A DNA stretch of 12,159 nt from an uncultured Verrucomicrobiota bacterium (GTDB lineage Bacteria; Verrucomicrobiota; Verrucomicrobiae; Opitutales; Opitutaceae): the NCBI GenBank assembly GCA_946481225.1, contig CAMLNJ010000033.1:1-12159 (forward strand), read 5' to 3'. The translations under genes and the position numbers were made by a program. The first letter of the stretch is position 1. Every line of letters starts with the position of its first letter. Below are positions 1 to 8,550 of the stretch, piece by piece. A model generated the notes under the pieces. The model was not told where the DNA came from. It saw only the letters and a list, made by a program, of their open reading frames with translations, and made no database searches.

Positions 1-3000
1 GAGGCCGGACTGCTTGGCGCCGGTGCCGTCTGGGAGATGGAAGTAGCCGCCGATCACGTCCTGGCCGTCGCCGAGCGGATCTTTCACCAGCATGCCGCGG
101 AAGGATTGGGTGCGAACGACTTTCTTGCCCGCGGCGTCGAGGATGGCGGCGGAGCCGGTGACGATGCCGGTCTTGGAGTCGAGTTTGACCGAGACGCGGT
201 TGGGGTTTTCCGGCGTGCCGGCCTTGGGCGCGGCGAAACCGGTGGCGGTGGGGGTGAGGCTTTGCGTGATGGGCTTGGCGAGCCGGCCGAGACCGCCGCC
301 GGAGAGCGCGAAGTCGGCGCGGTTGGCGTCGTTGGCTAGCGGGGTGAGGGGCGCGAGATTTTTGCCCGTGGCAGGGAGCGGGGCGCCGAGCGCGAGGAGC
401 TGTTGCTCGAAGCCGTCGCGGTAGAAGGATGACTTTCGGTTCGCGTCGAACGCCCAAGCCAGTTCGCCGACAAGGCGAGGCGCGAGAGCACCGGTGGCTA
501 TTCCACGGGTCAGCTGCATTTCGCCTAGCGCGAGGGTGATGCCGCTGAAGTAGAAGAACGGCAGACTGTGCGCATTGGAAATGGGGATGCTTTGGGTGAA
601 CTTCTGACCGAGGGCGGTCTCGCCGCTGATTTTGGCGGTGCCGTCGACGGCGAGATCGAGGGTGAAGAATCCGGCGCCGTCGGGGCCGGTGCCTTCGCCG
701 GGGTAGAGGAAGCTGGTGTAGCGGGCCGCGTCGGGGTGGGGGCGCGTGGTCTTCGCCCAGTGGGAGGCCAGGCCGGTCTCGGGGGTGGTGGAGGCGCTGA
801 AGTTTTCCACCAAGTCTTCGGTGTGGGCACCCAAGGTGAGGCGGTCGCTTTCGAGATGCCAAAGCACGTATAGATAGATCCCTACTCCTTGGTAGCTGAC
901 TGAAGTGCGGGCGATGCGGACTTGGCTGAACCGAGGGTAGCTGTTGGCTTGCGGGGGCCCTAATTTGGCGGTGAACGAACGGGAGAAGAGCGCGGAGCGA
1001 TAGGTGCCGGTCACGTTGGCGCCGCTGCGAGCAACGGACCAGAGACCCGCGAGCGGGCCGCCCTCGAGGTCGAGCAGACCGGTGTAGCGGGCGGCCGGCA
1101 GGTCGGTGCTTTTGGCGATGGAGCTGAGGGTGAACACATGGGTGAAGGAGCCGCCGGGGTTGGTGACGGTGATCGAGATATCGTGGAGCCCTGGCTCGGT
1201 GATCACGCCTTCGATGGTGTGGGTCGCGGGGTTGAAACCCAGGCCGGACGGAAGGCCCTCGACGGACCAAGCAAGGTCTTTGCCGGTGGCATCGAGGGGG
1301 ATGGACACACTGGAGCCTTCGGAGGTGGCGAAATTGAACGGCCATGTCGCGGCGTTGTAAGCGGGGCGAGGCGCAGAGGTGGTGATGCTCTGGATTTCGC
1401 TCCAGCGGGAGAGGGCGCCGCGGTGGTCGCCGCCGAAGACGCGGGCGCGAATCTCGTAGGTGGTTTCGGGAAGGAGGGAGGAGAGCGCGAGGGGGGCGTT
1501 GAACGAAGACGAGACGACACTCCACGCCGCGCCGCTGCCGGCGACGCGGTAGGCGAGATCTTTGACGGCTTGCTCGGCGGGGTATCCGCCGAGGACCGGA
1601 GCCTGTTCCCAGGCGAGGGTGGCGCTGGTGTCGCCGAGTTTGTCCGCCTTCAGGCTCAGCGGCAGCGACAGGGGCAGGCTGTCGACGGACCTGAAGGTCA
1701 ACCCGAGATCAGAGAACACGATGACTTTGCGGGATAACGCCTCGTAGCAGCGGAAACGTTCCGCGGGGCGAGACGAGGGAATGACGCGAATATCGGAATA
1801 CGCGTCGCCGAGATAGAGCAGGTGACGGCCGAAGAGGCTCGCGTCGGTGCTCTGGGCGTTGGGGTTGAGGGGGTCTTCGAGGTCGGCGACGAGGTTCAGA
1901 TCGGTGTCGTAAGCGGCGTTTTGGAACCCGAGGCGGAAGGGCGCGTGCGCTTGGAGCGGATAGATTTCATACCAGACGCGGGCCGGATCGAGGGCCACGA
2001 CGCGTTCGGCGGCAGGTTCGAGTTCCTGGCCCTTGATGTCGAGGCGGCGAAGCGTGGCGGTCGTGGGCGCGTAGTGGTCGTTGAAGGCGAATGTGTAGAG
2101 CGATCCGCCGTCCGGGGAAAGGCAGGCGCGCGTCTCGGTGCGGGCCGGGAAAACCAAGTCGTAGGCGGAGGTGGCGGGGTTGAAGAGGGAAAGTGTTTTC
2201 AGGCTGTCGAGCACCCATATGCGTCCGTTGTCCGCCGGCCGTATCGTCTCCACTGGGGTGATGTTGAGGCGGGGCGGGATGATGGGGCGTTGATAGCTAC
2301 GAACAAGCGCGAGCGATTCCGGATCGAATTCGCCGATCCGCGAACCGTAACCGTAGATATAGACCGGTCGGGTCGTAGTGGATGCGTTGATACCAAGGTA
2401 GTCTGATCCGCCGACGGCCGAACCGGGAACGGGAACGCAGCGGAGGATTTGCTCGGAGGAGGTGTCGATCGAGAGGAGCAGCGTTTCGTAGGCCCCGGTG
2501 GCGGAGGATGTCGGCCCTATCGCCACGATGCGCGCCGCGTCGCGGAGCGGAGCAGCGGCCGAGATGTAGAGCTCCTCCGCGCGGATCATGAGGTCCACGG
2601 AGATGAAGCCGTCCGCGGTGACGATGCGCAGGCGGGCCGAGTGGACGCCGGCGGCAAGGGAGGCGGCGTCGATGGACAACTCGCCGGTGCCGGGACCGAC
2701 GCCGGAGCCGGAGCGAACGATGAGCCAGGGAGTGTCGCTGACGAGTTGCCAAGCGATGTCGGGGCCGGAGGTGAGGATGGGGAGGGTGAAATCACGTCGA
2801 CGGGCGCCGGCGACGGTGGCGACCGATAGCGGATGGTCGCCCACGCGGGCGTGGGAGACGACGAAGCGCTGGACTTCGCCCGTGAAAACACGGTCGGGGT
2901 AGATGGTGTCGACGCGCCAGAAGTAGGTGGTTCCGCCGGCCAGCGGGGCATCAAGGGTGAGCGAGGCGGTTTCGGGTGTGCCTGCGAGGAATTCGGAGGA

Positions 3001-4527
3001 AGGCTCGGCAGGAGCGAGGTTGGCGGCGTCGGCGGAAAGGTAGACGCGGTAGTGGTCCGCGCCGGGGAGGGGATACCAGCTCAGTTCGGACGTGGGGTAT
3101 ACGGTGCTACCGTGCTTGGGCGTGCGCACTTTGCTCGCCGGCAGGGCGGCGATGAGGTCGGGAAGGAAGTGGGTTTTAGGCAGAAGATCTGCGGCGCCGT
3201 AACGCGCGAAGACGGTGCTGAATTCGAGACCGTCGGAGCTAAGCCCGGTGACATACGTGTCCGTATCGAAGATGGAGTGGCCGAAGAGCAAGGTGCTCGC
3301 GGAGAAGTTCTCACGGGTGTCGAGGCGAAAGATGGAATAGGACGAGGAGGCCAGGTCGTTGTCAGCGAGAGCCGCGAACGCGCCTCCAGAGGGGGCGATG
3401 ACAGTTGGCGGCTCGATTGAGAGGTCGAAAAGATGGGGGGCGGAGATGGCGCGGGGGTCGGAGGGGGCGAAACGGATGCGCGCCACGTAATCGTTCCAAG
3501 GCTGGGACGCGGCCGGCTGGTAGTTGATATCGACCTTCAGCGGTTGCGCATCGAGGGAGTCGATCAGTCCGTTCTCTCCCAGGGTAAGACGGCGTAGCGC
3601 CATCTTGGGGTAGTAGTGGGCGTAGCGATTTCGCTGACGCAGCCAGAGCTCCGGGCGAGTCGGATGCACGGCGAGGTCTTCGATGGTGGCGAGGCCGTCG
3701 GCCTCGAGCGGGGGCACGTCGTAGGACTGGAGGAGCGAGCCGGTGGCGGCATCCACCACGTCGAGGGTGCTCTGGTAGTAGGTGTAATAGTCCGAGTTTG
3801 TCGATGTGATCGCGCCGTAGCGGACGAAATAGAGGCGGCCGGCTTTTTCGCCGGCGAAGAGGCGGTTGGCGGCCGGAGTAAACGTCGTGGACGGAAGCGG
3901 CGCGAGGGTGTCGGCCGAAAGGCGGAAAAGCGTGGGGACGTCGGAATAGAAAATCCAAAGCTGGCTTCCGTTCGGGGAGAACGAGAAGTGCCGTGCGCCG
4001 GTGGTCGGAAGGGCCGCGGTGCCGGGAGGCGTTATACGGGCTTGGGCGAGAATCGCGCGGGTGACGGGGTTCAGGGTGAGGACCTTGTCGTGATAGAGGA
4101 CGTGGAGTTTGGATTTGTCCGCCGAAAGGAGGGTCTTGGGCGTGCGATAAGTGGACACATACGTGGACTGGGCGGTGAGACTGACGGTCTTGGTGGCCGA
4201 GCGGACGGTGACCACGGTGGTCCGCTCCGCGTCCCCGGAATAAGAGGCGGTGAGCCGGAGCGTGCGGCCGTCGGCGGACAAAGACGGCACGAGCCAGCCG
4301 GGCGCGTTTTGAGTGATCGTGAGGCTAGATGCGTTGAAGGCCTGGTCGCTGCTGAGGATGGCGACGTCACGGGTGATGGCCGTGGAGTAGTATTCGCTGG
4401 TGAATACGAAGCCCGCGTTCGATTCCGCGAGCGTGAAGCTCTGAGCGCGGAGCGCGGTCGCAGGGCTTAGGGCGAGGCAAAGCAGGGCGATGATCAGACC
4501 GAACGTGGTGCGCAGGAACGAGGACAC
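1..4527 (-). CDS. Giant secreted beta-propeller / Ig-FN3 protein, 3' end beyond window
   Basis: The reading frame is open for 1509 codons with no stop and runs off the left edge. The GTG start at 4527 is the first start codon after an in-frame TAG at 4545-4543. It yields a signal peptide: a short polar N-terminus, a hydrophobic core (GLIIALLCLALSPATA) and a likely cut after LRA at about residue 28. I read the domains by eye: a BACON/Ig-like beta domain at about 30-120, a WD/YVTN-like propeller at about 121-460, an FN3-like domain at 466-558 (SELSWYPLPGADHYRVYLS), a BACON-like domain at 559-650, a second propeller at about 652-950, FN3 at 953-1050 and a He_PIG-type Ig domain at about 1056-1136 (LPSGLGFNPATRTIEGVI). 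From about 1140 comes a C-terminal module of the 'YTG...GxVxG...FRG...GYF' kind that I associate with verrucomicrobial exported proteins. The true C-terminus is probably only some tens of residues past the window. No catalytic motif is visible. A role in surface adhesion or glycan contact is a guess. No Shine-Dalgarno is visible. Confidence 0.9.
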   Translation of the reverse strand, partial: MSSFLRTTFGLIIALLCLALSPATALRAQSFTLAESNAGFVFTSEYYSTAITRDVAILSSDQAFNASSLTITQNAPGWLVPSLSADGRTLRLTASYSGDAERTTVVTVRSATKTVSLTAQSTYVSTYRTPKTLLSADKSKLHVLYHDKVLTLNPVTRAILAQARITPPGTAALPTTGARHFSFSPNGSQLWIFYSDVPTLFRLSADTLAPLPSTTFTPAANRLFAGEKAGRLYFVRYGAITSTNSDYYTYYQSTLDVVDAATGSLLQSYDVPPLEADGLATIEDLAVHPTRPELWLRQRNRYAHYYPKMALRRLTLGENGLIDSLDAQPLKVDINYQPAASQPWNDYVARIRFAPSDPRAISAPHLFDLSIEPPTVIAPSGGAFAALADNDLASSSYSIFRLDTRENFSASTLLFGHSIFDTDTYVTGLSSDGLEFSTVFARYGAADLLPKTHFLPDLIAALPASKVRTPKHGSTVYPTSELSWYPLPGADHYRVYLSADAANLAPAEPSSEFLAGTPETASLTLDAPLAGGTTYFWRVDTIYPDRVFTGEVQRFVVSHARVGDHPLSVATVAGARRRDFTLPILTSGPDIAWQLVSDTPWLIVRSGSGVGPGTGELSIDAASLAAGVHSARLRIVTADGFISVDLMIRAEELYISAAAPLRDAARIVAIGPTSSATGAYETLLLSIDTSSEQILRCVPVPGSAVGGSDYLGINASTTTRPVYIYGYGSRIGEFDPESLALVRSYQRPIIPPRLNITPVETIRPADNGRIWVLDSLKTLSLFNPATSAYDLVFPARTETRACLSPDGGSLYTFAFNDHYAPTTATLRRLDIKGQELEPAAERVVALDPARVWYEIYPLQAHAPFRLGFQNAAYDTDLNLVADLEDPLNPNAQSTDASLFGRHLLYLGDAYSDIRVIPSSRPAERFRCYEALSRKVIVFSDLGLTFRSVDSLPLSLPLSLKADKLGDTSATLAWEQAPVLGGYPAEQAVKDLAYRVAGSGAAWSVVSSSFNAPLALSSLLPETTYEIRARVFGGDHRGALSRWSEIQSITTSAPRPAYNAATWPFNFATSEGSSVSIPLDATGKDLAWSVEGLPSGLGFNPATHTIEGVITEPGLHDISITVTNPGGSFTHVFTLSSIAKSTDLPAARYTGLLDLEGGPLAGLWSVARSGANVTGTYRSALFSRSFTAKLGPPQANSYPRFSQVRIARTSVSYQGVGIYLYVLWHLESDRLTLGAHTEDLVENFSASTTPETGLASHWAKTTRPHPDAARYTSFLYPGEGTGPDGAGFFTLDLAVDGTAKISGETALGQKFTQSIPISNAHSLPFFYFSGITLALGEMQLTRGIATGALAPRLVGELAWAFDANRKSSFYRDGFEQQLLALGAPLPATGKNLAPLTPLANDANRADFALSGGGLGRLAKPITQSLTPTATGFAAPKAGTPENPNRVSVKLDSKTGIVTGSAAILDAAGKKVVRTQSFRGMLVKDPLGDGQDVIGGYFHLPDGTGAKQSGL

Positions 4528-4599
4528 GGGGAAAGCAGGAGGCTACGCGGTTATGCCTAGCAAGCGCAGAGGGGAATTTCTCCGGGGAGGTGGGCATGA

Positions 4600-4632
4600 A
4601 AAAGCCCGCGGCAGTTCGGGCCGCGGGCTTTT
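4600..4632 (-). terminator. Intrinsic terminator after the rhamnose genes
   Basis: A perfect 13-bp stem (AAAAGCCCGCGGC at 4600-4612 and its complement at 4620-4632) encloses a 7-nt loop. On the minus strand the stem ends in a run of Ts, as expected for a Rho-independent terminator of the aldolase/dehydrogenase transcript, about 130 nt after its stop. The plus strand also ends in four Ts, so it could work both ways, although no plus-strand gene reaches it. Confidence 0.85.
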
Positions 4633-4660
4633 CGGTGCCACTTGGGGATTGGGCCTGCGT

Positions 4661-4693
4661 CGCGCGGCGGATCCACCACAGATCCGCCGCGCG
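4661..4693. repeat. Perfect 13-bp hairpin in the 3' region of rhaD
   Basis: CGCGCGGCGGATC at 4661-4673 is exactly complementary to 4681-4693 across a 7-nt loop. No T-run follows on either strand, so it is not a classical terminator by itself. It lies between the stop codon of rhaD and the terminator at 4600-4632, so it would form in the transcript tail. It may stabilise the mRNA 3' end, or it may be a dispersed palindrome of the genome. Confidence 0.7.
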
Positions 4694-4733
4694 CGGCACC
4701 GTCACCACGACGGGCCGGAGTCTTTCCGCAGAG

Positions 4734-4752
4734 CACGCCCGACACGGGCGTG
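4734..4752. repeat. 8-bp hairpin just after the rhaD stop
   Basis: CACGCCCG (4734-4741) pairs with CGGGCGTG (4745-4752) across a 3-nt loop, starting 12 nt past the stop codon of rhaD. It is the first of three successive hairpins in the 237-bp gap before the next gene. No T-run follows. Confidence 0.55.
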
Positions 4753-4764
4753 GCTACACGGAAC

Positions 4765-6957
4765 TCAGCGCAGGAAGGCTTCGTGCAGGCCGCCGTCGAC
4801 GGTCACGATCTGACCGGTCGTCTTGCTGAGGCGCTGCGTGACCAACAGGAAGTAGGCTTCGGCCTGGTCGGCCGGGGTGATCGGGGCCTTGGTCAGGGTC
4901 CGATCCGCGTAGAACTGGGCCAGTTTCTTGACCAGGCTCTCGGTCGCCTCGTCGTCGGTGTAGGGGATGGCGTATTTCGCCAGCGAGCCGATGACGCGGT
5001 CGCGGGGAAACATTGCCGAACCCTGCACGACGGTCGCGGGGGCGACGCCGTTCACGCGGACGAGCGGGGAGAGCTCGATCGCGAGCTCGCGGACGAGGTG
5101 GTTGGCGGCGGCCTTGGAGGTGTCGTAGGCGAGCGAGCCTTTCTTGGCGACGGCGGCGTTGGCGGAGGTGGTCAACACGAGGTTGCCGCGAAGGCCCTGG
5201 AGTTTCCAGGTCTTGAAGGCTTCGTCGGCGACGAAGTAGCTGCCGGTGACGTTGATGTTGAAGGTGAGCGCCCACTTGTCGTCGGGGATGTGGCCGGTGG
5301 TGTCCGAGGGGACGAAGATGCCGGCGGTGACGCAGATGGAGTCGAAGCCGCCGTAGGCGAGCGCGACCTGGTCGAGCATGGCGCGGATGGAGGCGCGGTC
5401 GGTGATGTTGGCGGCGAGGCCGATGGCGGGGCCGCAGTTCGAGATCCCGGTGCCGGCGACGCCGATGCCGAGGCCGAGCTTCTTGGTGAGCTCGGCGGCG
5501 GTGGCTTCGGAGGCGTCCTTGTTGAGGTCGACGCACACGATGTGGGCGCCTTCCTTGGCGAGGCGGTGGGCGGTCTCCTTGCCGATGCCGGAGCCGGCGC
5601 CGATGACGAGGATGACCTGGCGGGCGAGCTCCTTCTCGGCGGGCATGCGCTGGAGCTTGGCCTCCTCGAGGAGCCAATACTCGATGTCGAAGGCTTCCTG
5701 CTGCGGGAGGGCGATGTATTTGTCGATCGCCTCGGCGCCGCGCATGACCTCGACGGCGCAGTTGTAGAACTCGGCGGTGACGCGGGACTCGGACTTGTCC
5801 TTGCCCCAGGCGATCATGCCGAGGCCGGGGATGAGGACGACGGTCGGGTTGGGGTCGCGCATCGCGGGCGAGTTGGCGCGGCGGCAGACGTTGTAGTAGC
5901 CGGTGTAGTCGACGCGGTATTGGTCGAGGGCGGCGGCGAGCTTGAGCTTGAGCGCGGCGGCGTCCTCGGTCTGGGGATTCCAGTCGACGTAGAGGGGCTT
6001 GATCTTGGTGCGGAGGAAGTGGTCGGGGCAGGAGGTGCCGAGGGCGGCCAGGCGCGGGGCGTCGGCGGAGTTGACGAAGCGGAGGATCTTTTCGTCGTCT
6101 TGGATGGTGCCGATGAAGCGCTTTTGCTGGGAGACCTGGCCGCGGAGCCAGGGGAGGATGGCGGCGAGGGTGGCGCGGCGCTGGGCCTCGGGGAGGGTCT
6201 GGTATTTCTGGCCGCCGAAGGCCTTGGCGTCGCCGCCCTTCGCGGCGTATTTCGCCTCGATGTAGGCGGAGGCCTTTTCGATGCAGTCGAGGGTCCAGGT
6301 GTAGCAGGCTTTCTCGTCGTCGGCCCAGGAGATGAAGCCGTGCTGGCCCATCATGATGGCCTTCACGTCGGGCTGCTCCTTGGAGATCTTCTGCATGGCG
6401 AGGCCGAGCTCGAAGCCGGGGCGCATCCAGGGGACGTAGGCCATCTGGCCGCCGAAGATTTCCTGGGTGAGCTCCTGGCAACGCGCGGACGCCGCGATGG
6501 CGATGATCGCGTTGGGGTGCATGTGATCGACGAACTTGCCCGGCAGGAAGCTGTGCAGGGGGGTGTCGATCGAGGAGGCGCGGGGATTGAGGTTGAAGGT
6601 GGCGTGGGCCTGCATGGCGACCATCGCGTCCTCGGCCTCGGTCTTGAGACCTTTGTCGGGGCGGGCGTTGTAGACGCCCTGGAGGGCGAGGAGTTTTTCC
6701 TGGTAGAGGGAGGAGAAGAACTCGCGGCCGGCGGTGCGTAGGTCGCCGCCGGAGCCCTTCACCCAGAGGACCTCGACGGGTTGACCGGTGATGGGATCCT
6801 TCTCGGTCAACTTGGAGGAGGTGTTGCCGCCGCCGGTGTTGGTGATGCGCTGGTCGGAGCCCAGGATGTTGGAGCGGTAGACGAGGCGACCGACGGGATC
6901 GAGGGACGCGGCTTTGGCGTCGTCCCAGCTGTAGTTGACGTATTGATACTTGGACAT
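4765..6957 (-). CDS. rhaD: Bifunctional rhamnulose-1-phosphate aldolase / short-chain dehydrogenase
   Basis: A 730-residue cytosolic fusion enzyme, the usual length for the fused RhaD-type (also called RhaEW) family. The N-terminal half is a class II aldolase/fuculose-type domain: a glycine-rich phosphate-binding stretch near 38-50 (ITNTGGGNTSSKL), metal histidines in HMHPN (H145, H147) and GQHGF (H206). It should split L-rhamnulose-1-phosphate into DHAP and L-lactaldehyde. The C-terminal half (about 445-730) is a Rossmann SDR: GAGSGIG at 453-459, D477 after the second strand (suggesting NAD rather than NADP), S598 and Y611-x3-K615 as catalytic residues, and a DGG near the end. It probably oxidises lactaldehyde to lactate. 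The frame stays open for 39 more codons upstream, but that stretch is repeat-derived and proline-rich, while conserved-looking sequence begins at MSKYQYV, so I chose ATG 6957. No Shine-Dalgarno is visible. It follows rhaA by 269 bp. Confidence 0.95.
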   Translation of the reverse strand: MSKYQYVNYSWDDAKAASLDPVGRLVYRSNILGSDQRITNTGGGNTSSKLTEKDPITGQPVEVLWVKGSGGDLRTAGREFFSSLYQEKLLALQGVYNARPDKGLKTEAEDAMVAMQAHATFNLNPRASSIDTPLHSFLPGKFVDHMHPNAIIAIAASARCQELTQEIFGGQMAYVPWMRPGFELGLAMQKISKEQPDVKAIMMGQHGFISWADDEKACYTWTLDCIEKASAYIEAKYAAKGGDAKAFGGQKYQTLPEAQRRATLAAILPWLRGQVSQQKRFIGTIQDDEKILRFVNSADAPRLAALGTSCPDHFLRTKIKPLYVDWNPQTEDAAALKLKLAAALDQYRVDYTGYYNVCRRANSPAMRDPNPTVVLIPGLGMIAWGKDKSESRVTAEFYNCAVEVMRGAEAIDKYIALPQQEAFDIEYWLLEEAKLQRMPAEKELARQVILVIGAGSGIGKETAHRLAKEGAHIVCVDLNKDASEATAAELTKKLGLGIGVAGTGISNCGPAIGLAANITDRASIRAMLDQVALAYGGFDSICVTAGIFVPSDTTGHIPDDKWALTFNINVTGSYFVADEAFKTWKLQGLRGNLVLTTSANAAVAKKGSLAYDTSKAAANHLVRELAIELSPLVRVNGVAPATVVQGSAMFPRDRVIGSLAKYAIPYTDDEATESLVKKLAQFYADRTLTKAPITPADQAEAYFLLVTQRLSKTTGQIVTVDGGLHEAFLR

Positions 6958-6978
6958 GTGGGAAATGAAAAGAGGGTT

Positions 6979-7006
6979 AGAGCGACAGAGGACAGAGCGA
7001 CAGAGG
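6979..7006. repeat. 13-bp tandem direct repeat ahead of rhaD
   Basis: AGAGCGACAGAGG occurs at 6979-6991 and again at 6994-7006, a 15-nt period, beginning 22 bp upstream of the rhaD start. On the coding strand it is pyrimidine-rich and lies in the leader. It may be a simple intergenic repeat or a pair of binding sites; the sequence alone does not decide. Confidence 0.6.
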
Positions 7007-7031
7007 TCGGAAAACGGAGGGGCGGGAGGGG

Positions 7032-7210
7032 GGCCGCAAAGAGGCGCAGAAGGCGCAAAAGGGACGGACGCCAAGATATGCGCGGATTTGGGCTCGGGTT
7101 TTCCTAGGCTTTGTTAGGTGAGCTAATGGCGAAAGGGCCGAAAGAGCCGCCCTCGGCGACGAGGGCGGCGGGCGGTTTGGTTTTTGCGACTTTTGCGCCT
7201 CTTTGCGGCC
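7032..7210. repeat. Perfect 17-bp inverted repeat spanning the rhaA-rhaD gap
   Basis: GGCCGCAAAGAGGCGCA at 7032-7048 is exactly complementary to 7194-7210, with 145 bp between the arms. The left arm continues into a further GGCGCAAAAG copy (7052-7061). The arms bracket the hairpin at 7146-7169. Their vocabulary (GCA/GAG/GGCGCA) matches the inverted repeat at 8817-8926, suggesting one dispersed intergenic family. Confidence 0.65.
7146..7169 (-). terminator. Hairpin between rhaA and rhaD, possible weak terminator
   Basis: GCCGCCCTC (7146-7154) pairs with GAGGGCGGC (7161-7169) across a 6-nt loop, about 58 nt after the rhaA stop. On the minus strand the stem is followed only by a loose TCTTTC tract, so termination would be partial at best. 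It could reduce rhaD expression relative to rhaA or mark mRNA processing. On the plus strand a T-rich tract lies about 10 nt downstream, but no plus-strand gene precedes it. Confidence 0.45.
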
Positions 7211-7226
7211 AATCCGGTTTGGCGAA

Positions 7227-8519
7227 TCAGCGCTTGGCGAGGACGGTCTTCTCGTAGGCGGCGATCTCGGTCATGAAGCCGAGGCCGGCGGGGGTGTTGT
7301 TGCGGTTGCAGAACTCGTCCCAGACCGGGCCGAGCGGGAGGGCGCGGCTTTCCTCGAAGAGGGCGAGGCGGAGGGCGTGGTTGCCGGCTTTCTCGGCGGC
7401 ACGGAGTTGCGCGGCGGGCTCGAGGAGGGCGGCGAGGAGGGATTTTTGCGCGGCGCGGGTGCCGATGACCCAGGCGGCGATGCGGTTGATCGAGGCGTCG
7501 AAGTAGTCGAGGCCGATGGCGGTGCGGCCGAGGAAGCCGCCGCGGACGAGCTCCTCGAAGATGGCGCGGGTGGGGTCGTCGGCGGTGACGACGTGGTCGG
7601 AGTCCCAGCGCACGCCGCGGCTCACGTGGAGGAGGAGGGCGGGGGCGAACTGGAGGACGGAGGAGATCTTGTCGGCGAGCGACTCGGTGGGATGGAAGTG
7701 GCCGGCGTCGAGGCAGTAGGCGACGTCGCCGCGCTTGAGCGCGTAGCCGAGGTAGAACTCGTGCGAGCCGACGGTGTAGGACTCGGCCCCGATGCCGAAG
7801 AGCTTGGACTCGACGGCGTCGAGGTGGTGCTTGGCGTTGAGCTTTTCGGCGAAGACCTTGTCGAGGGAGTCGGCGAGGCGGGCGCGGGGCGCGGCGCGGT
7901 CGAAGGGCGTGTCCTTGGAGCCGTCCGGTATCCAGACGTTGGTGACGGTGCGGGTGCCGAGCTTTTTGCCGAAGGAGGCGCCGATGCGGCGGGAGGCGGC
8001 GCAGTGGGCGATCCAGAAGTCGCGGATGGCCTTGTCGGGGTGGGAGAGGGTGGCCTCGGCGGATTTGGGGTGGGAGAAGTTGGAGGGATTGAAATCGAGG
8101 CCGTGGAGCTTGCGCGCGAGAGCCCAGTCGACCCAGGAGGCGAAGTGCTTCGGCTCGATGGCGTCGCGGTCCACGGGCTTGCCGGCGAAGTCGGCGTAGA
8201 TGGCGTGGAGGTTCAGGCGGTGGCGGCCGGGGAGGAGTTTTAAGACGAGGTCGAGGTCCTGCCGAAGCTGGTCGAGGGTGCGGGCCTTGCCGGGATAGTT
8301 GCCGGTGGCCTGGATGCCGCCGCCGGAGAGAGTGGCGTCGGCCTTCTCGAAGCCGCCGACGTCGTCGCCTTGCCAGCAGTGGAGGGAAATGGGGGTGGCG
8401 GCGAGGGTGGCGAGGGCCGCCTCGACGTCGACGCCGAGGGCGGCGTAGGTGTCCCGCGCGGCGGCGAAGGCGGCGGAGTTGGACGCGGATTTTTGGCGGC
8501 TACGGGGAGCGGAGGGCAT
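7227..8519 (-). CDS. rhaA: L-rhamnose isomerase (E. coli RhaA type)
   Basis: A 430-residue cytosolic, metal-dependent isomerase converting L-rhamnose to L-rhamnulose. Close resemblance to E. coli RhaA (419 residues) runs the whole length: HCWQGDDV at 47-54, [14 protein letters not shown] at 67-80, LNLHAIYAD at 102-110, [11 protein letters not shown] at 141-151, WIPDGSKD at 196-203, [20 protein letters not shown] from 240, [10 protein letters not shown] at 270-279 and RWDSDHVV at 304-311. Residues corresponding to the known metal and catalytic set are present: E237, D271, H274, H298, D306, D308 and D338. The frame extends 19 codons upstream to a TTG, but ATG 8519 gives the expected N-terminus. 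It is the first of the two rhamnose genes; no rhaB kinase, transporter or regulator lies next to it. No Shine-Dalgarno is visible. Confidence 0.96.
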   Translation of the reverse strand: MPSAPRSRQKSASNSAAFAAARDTYAALGVDVEAALATLAATPISLHCWQGDDVGGFEKADATLSGGGIQATGNYPGKARTLDQLRQDLDLVLKLLPGRHRLNLHAIYADFAGKPVDRDAIEPKHFASWVDWALARKLHGLDFNPSNFSHPKSAEATLSHPDKAIRDFWIAHCAASRRIGASFGKKLGTRTVTNVWIPDGSKDTPFDRAAPRARLADSLDKVFAEKLNAKHHLDAVESKLFGIGAESYTVGSHEFYLGYALKRGDVAYCLDAGHFHPTESLADKISSVLQFAPALLLHVSRGVRWDSDHVVTADDPTRAIFEELVRGGFLGRTAIGLDYFDASINRIAAWVIGTRAAQKSLLAALLEPAAQLRAAEKAGNHALRLALFEESRALPLGPVWDEFCNRNNTPAGLGFMTEIAAYEKTVLAKR

Positions 8520-8550
8520 GGGTAGTGGGACAGGGGGACGCAGGTTGTTT

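Noticed and set aside
1822..2406. 194-codon plus-strand frame and the similar long plus-strand frames across 1-4500
   Set aside because: All are antisense to the intact 1509-codon secreted-protein frame and show no recognisable domain.
4754..6481. 575-codon minus-strand frame inside rhaD
   Set aside because: It is out of frame with the recognised enzyme and consists of Arg/Pro/His-rich sequence, a typical GC-rich frame shadow.
4642..6741. 699-codon open frame on the plus strand
   Set aside because: It is fully antisense to the rhamnulose-phosphate aldolase/dehydrogenase. Its product is an Ala/Gly/Asp/Glu-rich string without domains, as expected for the opposite strand of a GC-rich gene.
6958..7074. 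39-codon N-terminal extension of rhaD
   Set aside because: It is encoded by the direct repeat and the purine-rich intergenic repeat. The family-like sequence begins at the ATG at 6957.
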